Shown piece by piece: positions 57,501 to 64,000 of a stretch of DNA of 64,000 bases; position 1 is the stretch's first letter; the number at the start of each line of letters is the position of its first letter. The notes under the pieces were generated by a model. It saw only the letters and a list, made by a program, of their open reading frames with translations, was not told where the DNA came from and did no database searches. This DNA is from Pogona vitticeps (Eukaryota; Chordata; Lepidosauria; Squamata; Agamidae). The position numbers and the translations under genes were made by a program. The DNA is taken from positions 61,049,947 through 61,113,946 of the forward strand of contig NC_135783.1 of the NCBI RefSeq assembly GCF_051106095.1. Direction: 5' to 3'.

Positions 57501-60500
57501 TAATAATCAATACTTTTTATTTTTTCAGCTGTCTTTCCAAACAACAATTTCATTAAAAAACTGTCATGGCTTCAAGACTTTGCAGTCTTAGAACTCCTTT
57601 TTGATTCAACAAAGAAGACCACATACAATATCTTTTTTAAAAACAAAAGTACTATAGAATGGCTTCCAGAAGTGTGCACTTAGCACAACAAGACTGCAAA
57701 AAGAAAGAAAGAAAGAAAAAAGAAAAACTGGTAATTCAGTGGACAATACTAAAATTAGAATGCCTGTATATGTTTTCTGTTGTATATTTTGGTTCATTAA
57801 CATCACTATTAAATTTCCAAAACATGCTATACTGACATAATATTGCACTAACAGCTGTTTGTTTACTTTTAAATCTAAAATTTTTACTTGGTAGGCATTA
57901 TCATGTTTTCATACTTTTTAAATTTTTTTTTTGTATTGTAGTTTATATTTATTGAGTTGACATTGAATGCTACTGGCATTGACTGTCACTGTTTTATTTG
58001 CCACATTCTTATTTGGTTTTGGGTTTTTGTTTCTTTTTGGGAAAACTTAGGTCACAAGTTTAATCTGCTATATTGAAGACATAGGTTTTTTAAATGAAAC
58101 ATAGCTGTCTGATTTCCTGATAATTATTATTTGTATTTCAGTCACTTTGTCAAGGATAGTGTATAAAAATAATACTGAACTCAGAGAGCTTACTCCTGTC
58201 TGATCTTGCCTTGGTAAATTCTTACTTTTTACATCCTAAATGATAACTAACTGTATTTTTTGAGTGAAAGATAATGCCGACTTGTTTTGCCATCCAAGAG
58301 CAGTATTTGAACTTGTGAATCACTATTATCTGATTTTTTTAAAGAAAAATAATTTCCAGTTTATAAACCTCTGTGGAAAGAAGCAATCTGAAAAGTAGTA
58401 TATATATATATATATAGTGTGTGTGTAAAAAGATTGCTTCAAAATTTACAGTGTTTACAAAGTGTTGTCAGCTTCCACAATTTTGTAATCTTAGAAATGC
58501 AACACAGTAAATGGCAGCAATTAACCCATGTTTGAGATGTTATAAATGGACCTGAAACTTCCACAAAGAACTCTCTTCATGAAAATTATCCCATGCTACT
58601 ATGAAAGAAAATATTCCGTTGACTTTCACTGTGCCTAGTACAGGGACTGGAGGTTTACCTGGAAACCTTGAATTGGGGTTGTATGTAACTTGGCCTCTAT
58701 GAAATTTCTTAGCTATAGTGTTTAACAACCAACAGTAACAGAATATGAACATTTATGGCTGTAATTCTACAATAAGGAAACTCAGAAGCTGCACATAGGC
58801 TTTTTGTGTTGCATGGGGGATTTATGGTTGGAATTCTGTTGATTGCTGGTGGTATAGAACATTGTGCTACTGCAGAATTCCACAGTAGCAGAATTCTGGA
58901 TTCCTGAGCTTGTCATTGGGCCAGTAGGAGTCAGTGCTGTTCCCACATACCTTGGTTCCCTGGTTCCCACATACCTTGATAGCAAGGAAGAAAAATGTTG
59001 AACAGCTCATGCAGCAGACCATTATGTGAATAGTTTGAACAGGATCCAGGCTATTGATTCCAAGGTGGCAGCATGATTATTTCAGCTAGGAAAAATATTT
59101 TGTATCTTCAGCTAAAGATTGCTGTTTCTGTTCTTTCCCTGGGTCCTACTGAAACGAATGCAGGGGTTTATACTATTGTCTACTGATAAAGTCATTTGGC
59201 TTACAGATACAGTAGGAAACCTTATTTGAATGTAGTATTTTGAAGGAACTGTCTTTGTATGTTTATGTACCTGAGAGGCTGCAATCTGGTTGCATTTTAT
59301 TTTTTCTAATCAAAACCACTGCCTGACTCATCCCAAGCAGTTTTCTACCCTTCAGAGAATATGCAGAGTAACTTGGGAGGGGGGGACTGGCCTGCAAGGA
59401 AAGAGTCAAACTTTCCTTAAGAGCTGCACTGATTTAAATATACTTGATCAAAATATTTGTATGATGCTTTTCTACTATCAACATTCAAGGGAAGGTATGG
59501 AAACAAATTGGTGAAACAAAACAGTAAAACCAGAAACAGCAGATAAAACTACGAACATCATTACATTGCAGATAAAATACTTCAGATACTGTGAGTAAAA
59601 AAAATTGCCAGCCAAAAATCACCACGCTGAATAACAAAAGCAAATAAAAATGCAAGAACAAAAAAGGCAAATGCCAAAAGTCTGAGTGCCAAAGACGATT
59701 TTGGCAAGTATAATAATTAGAGAGGATTTCCCTAGGTACAATGAACTAACAACAAAACAGTTTTATATTGCTTACCCCCCCACCTAAGCTTTCCTGGCAG
59801 AGATAACCAAAGCAGAACATATAAGGACTGTTTTAATTATTGGATAGGTTGTTACAAGAGAGGTTCATACAGAGCCTATCAAACTGATAGTTTCTGTGGT
59901 TGTAGTGCAGCAAAAAAGACTTGGGAAACGCCTCATGGTTTTTGAAAGTTCTTATTTAATTTGCCCTTTCACAATACAATGTAGGCCCTTGGTTGAGTTT
60001 TCACACACACACATGTGCGATTGGGATGAGCAGCTGGTTATGGATTAGAACACAGAAAGGACACTGGAGAGCTTTGAAATCAATGAGAACCTTCAGTAGA
60101 AGGGGCTAATTCATTTCAAAGTCAACACTGAAGAATAAAGTATACTGATACCAGTAAAATAATTAACAGTGTTGTGTGTGGGGGGGGGGAGACATGAAGT
60201 ACTGTATGGACATAAATTTAAAGCAGTGGAAAGTTGCTAGCATGCAATATCTCTATTGGTGTGTATTACGTGTATCGCATGGGTATATAAAATATGCTGC
60301 ATGGATGTCTTAGTTGATCAGAAGTGATTTCAGGGAATATTCTTCCTTGTGTATGTGTGGTGTTTTTATTGTGTGCTTTTAAATTTTACATGTATCCATG
60401 CCAAAAACAATTCCAAAGAAGCTTGGTAAGTATTTCCCTAAAGCCCAATTCCTGGAGTCCGGGTTATTTTCCTACATATGACTTGAAGCTTCCTATTTCT

Positions 60501-60557
60501 TCCCTCTCTGTAACTATCATAATACTATATTTGCTTCTTAAATTAGAAACAGTAATA
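57501..60557. other. RAB4A 3' UTR intron, largely unique sequence
   Basis: AT-rich, with a (TA)n(GT)n stretch at about 58399-58427, a small AAAG run at about 57702-57718, and short C or G runs. No exon, RNA gene or classified repeat is visible over 3 kb. Confidence 0.45.
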
Positions 60558-60966
60558 CAGTGGTGCCTTGCTTAACGAGCACCCCGTTTGACGAAACCGC
60601 TTAGTGACGAAGAATTTGCGATCGAAAAAGCGATCGCATTGCAATGTTTTAAATAGGAAAAAATCGCTTTGCGATGATTGGTAAGCTGTTTCGCTTACCA
60701 ATTATCGCATAGCAATTGTTTTCCTACAGCTGATCGGCGGTTCCAAAATGGCCGCCCGCTGTTTTGGGACGGATTCCTCACATACTGGGCAGAGAAAATG
60801 GCTGCCGTATGGAGGATTTTCGCTTAAAGGTGAGTTTTTTGCCCATAGGAACACATTGAAGGGGTTTCAATGCATTCCTATGGGCTTTTAAAAATCGCTT
60901 AGCAATGTTTTCGGTTAGCAGTGATTTTTGCTGCACGGATTAACATCGCTAAGCGAGGCACCACTG
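60558..60966. mobile_element. mariner-type MITE, 409 bp, TA-flanked
   Basis: The termini CAGTGGTGCCTTGCTTAACG and CGCTAAGCGAGGCACCACTG form an inverted repeat with only two or three mismatches over about 20 bp. TA flanks both ends (60556-60557 and 60967-60968). The interior has many short 'atcgctt/gcgat' motifs, echoing the terminal GCTTAGCGA unit, and is unusually rich in CpG for this intron. No transposase is encoded. Confidence 0.9.
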
Positions 60967-61166
60967 TATAAAGGAGAATGTTGCACTAATTAGTGGTGAA
61001 ATACAAAAAAATTTACACAGCTGTGTACAGTGGAGGAATGTGCTACTCCGTAATGTTCCTACACCTTACTTTGCATTTTGTTCTGTTTCATACTGGCAAA
61101 TTATTTTCTTCTCTAAATGGAGACTATGAAATAGTAATGCACTCTATGAAAAGTAGGGATCTAGAA

Positions 61167-61299
61167 CAGTGGTTCTTAACCTTCGTTATTCGGATGCTTT
61201 TGAACTGCAACTCCCAGAAACCCCAGTCAGGACAGCTGGTGAAGGCTTCTGGGAGTTGCAGTCCAAAACTCCTAAGTAACCCAAGGTTAAGAACCAGTG
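61167..61299. mobile_element. hAT foldback MITE with perfect 8-bp TSD
   Basis: A 133-bp element, CAGTGGTTCTTAACCTTCGT to AAGGTTAAGAACCAGTG, with duplication atctagaa on both sides (61159-61166, 61300-61307). Near identical to 57347-57482, implying recent mobility of this subfamily. Confidence 0.95.
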
Positions 61300-62406
61300 A
61301 TCTAGAACAAATACACTCCTGTCCTCTGTTGTAAAAGACTGTGTGCCGAGAAATGCAATTACCAAACACTGAGGGTGGTGAAAAAACAAAAGATATGTCA
61401 ACATGAATGCTGAACCTGGTCTTCCCTTTTGCTATTTTCCAGTAGGCTGGAGAGCTCAGGAGATCTTGCCTTACTGTTTGTGTAGACATAATCTGGTTGC
61501 ATATATTCTTTCTGAGGGTGTCCTTTTTTTTCAGCTTGCCATTAGAGTCAGACACAAGCAGTCTTACTACATATTCATCCCAAATTAATGCAAGAAGTGG
61601 TTATTCATAAACCATGAAATATAGAGGAGAAAACCTAATTAGGATTTAATGAATAGCAGTTCTAAGATTTTCTACATCATCTAATGTTAATACAATAAGT
61701 CTGCCATCCTGTACACGTGTAACTGGAAATACTTGATTGTAATTTTGCTTTCTTCTAAGAAAATTCATATAGAAGTGAACTATAAAAGCAGATAGCTCTC
61801 CTCATACCTCCAAACACATTTCCTAAACATTAGCATAAATGCAGGATTGGGAGGAATCTATAGGGAAGTCTTCATATCATGTCCCCAGATTTTCACCTCA
61901 GATTGCTCTCACTTTAAGTGTCTTTCTGGAGCTTAACTTGGGAACTTTAAGAAAAAAATTGTGAAAAAAAATCCTCTGCAAATGCCTCATTTTCCCCTTT
62001 GTGTGGTGGACAAAAGGATTTGAAACCCAGTATTTCCCTTAAAGTATATAGTTCCACCCATAAAGATTTAAAAACTCTAGCAGCACACTCTTGCTACATC
62101 ACTGGAGTAGTTAATGTAGGTTTTCAAAGCAATTCAAGTGTTACTACTTGTAGTGGCTTGGTTTCCCAGAGAAACTCCAGGAGCTTAAACAGTGTTACTA
62201 CGGTTGAGCCTCAAGACAATACATACATGCCCTGGGCATTTAACTGCTTCTAAAAAGTGCATTTACGTAGTATTAGTATACATTAGTAAACTGCATGATT
62301 TCTATACTGTAAAGATTTTACTATGCTGGTTTATGTCATCAGAGGAATGTCACTGAAATGAATAAAAGGTTTTATTTAAATGTATTAAATGTGGGTTTCT
62401 TTTCAG
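61300..62406. other. RAB4A 3' UTR intron end, nothing recognised
   Basis: No repeat recognised. It ends in 'gtgggtttcttttcag', a good polypyrimidine tract and acceptor. An AATAAA at 62361-62366 lies just inside the intron. Confidence 0.4.
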
Positions 62407-63395
62407 CCATCTAGCGAGCTTGGCAGTGATGTGGATGAAGAGAGTGATTAGCTGATTAACCTTTTCCAACGGTCATCCTGTCCAAGTATATGTAAATGAA
62501 TGCTAAGGTGCCCTTCTGCAAAATCACACATCTAAGATAGTCCCTCAAAGGTTAAGAAAAAATCTTTAACTATATGCACAGTCTCTGATTTTTGGCTTGG
62601 GAAAGCTTTGAGGGCAGTGAAGCAACACCTGACAATTATGTAAACATGTGTATAACATTTCTAGATTCCTTTTTTTGAGGACTTTAAAGGGCTTCATTAT
62701 TTACCATGCCTGTTTTACAAAAGCTTTGTTGCTTTTTACGTTATTTGTGGGTGGTAACACATTTTCTATCTTGTATGGAATAATGTCAGATTATTTAGGA
62801 AGCATATTGTTTTGTCTCTCCTTTATTATTAAGCTCTGCCCTTCAGAGGTGGTTATGATGATGATGATAGTATCACAGCAGTGTTGAATCGGAGAAATTA
62901 TGTGAGTTCACCTGAGAAGGGCAAGAAAAGGTGGCCGTAGGTTAGTGTAGCATATTTCTGCAAACAACATGGCATTTTTCTGTGCTCTTTTATATGGATG
63001 ATGGTAGTGAGTTAGTCCATTGTGAATATATGAATCTCGGGTATACAGTTTTAGGTAATCCCACCTTGTGGGGAATTCTCTCTCCTTTTGGAAATCAAAA
63101 ACAAACTCCACCTTAATTTGTTTTCTAAAAGACACGGTAGAAAGAGTTGTAAATTTATTATTTAAAATATTTTTCACCTCACATTGCTCCTTAAAAGGAT
63201 GCAAAGCAAGTTACATCATTAGAAGACAATATTAAAGCTAACAGTAAGTACAAATACTAAAAACGGCTCAAACACCACACTAAAAGATAGTGTGCTCTTG
63301 ACAAGAAATCTGATGAAAGGCTACCCCTCCACGACAAACTTTCAATTTTTCCAGTATAAGAATTGGAAGTTCTAATAAAATGATTTCTGTTTATG
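62407..63395 (+). other. RAB4A: probable last RAB4A exon (3' UTR) with poly(A) signal
   Basis: The exon would begin right after TTTTCAG and run to about 20 bases past AATAAA at 63374-63379. It would be entirely untranslated in the standard transcript. The first 50 bases contain a chance-looking open stretch (SSELGSDVDEESD then TAG), which cannot be reached in frame from the known stop. Support is splice-site strength plus the known eight-exon layout of mammalian RAB4A; transcript data are needed to confirm it. An alternative is that the acceptor belongs to another unit. Confidence 0.45.
63375..63379 (+). terminator. poly(A) signal AATAAA (63374-63379), + strand
   Basis: The canonical hexamer in 'ttctaataaaatgatttctg', followed within 20-40 bases by T/G-rich sequence. 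The most plausible 3' end for the RAB4A transcript in the window. Confidence 0.5.
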
Positions 63396-63699
63396 GATGG
63401 AATGTTCTGCCCAAGGTTTTTTAGTAAAATATGCTAACATATTAGTAGCAGTAATTTCTATTAAGTTTTTAGCAAACATTGCTGGCACTAGGGAGCTTTC
63501 CATTCATGTATGAAGCCACTGTTAAAATGTGTACGTTGGAATGTCATTAAGTACATCCATAGCTACTTACTGCTGAACTTCAGATTTAACATAGGTAAAT
63601 TAGCTGGTATCATCTTACAAAATGCATGAAAACTGCTGTCACCCTCCTGTAATTGTGAACCACTACGTTTAGCTAGGTTCAGACCCATGACACTTATCA

Positions 63700-64000
63700 A
63701 AAAAATGGTCGAACTAACTTTCCAAATCCATTTTATTCACTTGTACAAAGTCATAGCAAGTACAATTAAATATAAAGAACACAAAACATTAGAAAAAGCA
63801 AGTGCTGTTTAAGACATGTTCTAAGTCACATATTGCTTCAAGCTTTATTTTTTCCACACTTTTCTCTAAAGTGATTCTAGTGCTTACAAAAGTGAAATGC
63901 ACCTCTGACATACCCTAACCCCTTGGTTTTCCAGGGATTACATGTAGGAATAGGAACTGAATTTATGGCTTTACTGCTGTGTATCCCCATAATGGCTAAT
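63700..64000 (-). other. possible 3' UTR end of a convergent gene
   Basis: Two minus-strand AATAAA hexamers (63732-63737 and 63844-63849) sit in unique-looking sequence running off the window. In human the next gene, convergent with RAB4A, is CCSAP. I see no coding sequence, so identity rests on synteny alone. Confidence 0.25.

Noticed and set aside
62407-62450. Acidic peptide-like stretch SSELGSDVDEESD at the start of the proposed last exon
   Set aside because: Looks like a protein end, but cannot be reached in frame from RAB4A, whose stop lies in the previous exon; no other upstream coding exon found.

Overview
This is vertebrate nuclear DNA, almost certainly from a squamate reptile (lizard or snake). 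The evidence is the repeat content: RTE/BovB LINEs, tRNA-headed SINEs with a BovB-like tail (Sauria-SINE type), L2 and CR1 LINE ends, Penelope-like retroelement remains, palindromic hAT foldback elements and TA-flanked mariner-type MITEs. Genes have vertebrate GT-AG introns, long AT-rich introns and a CpG-island promoter. The species cannot be fixed from the sequence alone.

One host protein-coding gene is readable from end to end: RAB4A on the + strand. Its CpG-island promoter lies at about 42150-42830. Seven coding exons lie between 42599 and 51897 and encode 218 residues, with every GTPase motif and a C-terminal CGC prenylation signal intact. A probable 3' UTR exon lies at 62407 to about 63395, after an unusually long intron that begins 31 nt past the stop codon. 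At the right edge (about 63700-64000) minus-strand poly(A) signals suggest the 3' end of a convergent gene; in mammals that neighbour is CCSAP, but this is an inference from gene order.

Positions 1-42100 are intergenic and largely a graveyard of mobile elements. They include a partial hAT end (1-189), solo-LTR fossils (2076-2472, 18979-19433), a Penelope-like fragment with a hammerhead ribozyme core (4675-4770), hAT elements with 8-bp target duplications (8451-8799, 15702-15837, 39951-40133, 40326-40575), BovB LINE pieces (12690-14575 and, reversed, 38685-39165), an older RTE endonuclease piece (21240-22080), L2-type LINE ends (25845-26250; 28722-29655, the latter with a 206-codon open frame), CR1 ends (24200-24528; 35718-36890) and many SINEs. 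A perfect inverted repeat with 160-bp arms sits at 11129-11458.

Positions 51930-62406, the long 3' UTR intron of RAB4A, hold a minus-strand RTE LINE with a nested SINE, two more LTR fossils, two mariner-type MITEs and two near-identical hAT foldbacks, one of them inserted into a SINE.

The most interesting signal is RNA-level. Two unrelated-looking dispersed repeat families in the window each keep a minimal type-I hammerhead ribozyme core (4725-4767 and 41032-41069, both minus strand), with the same odd architecture: a self-complementary two-base-pair stem III and one extra nucleotide before stem II. Decayed copies of the second family lie at 23711-23750 and, less surely, near 20190-20275.
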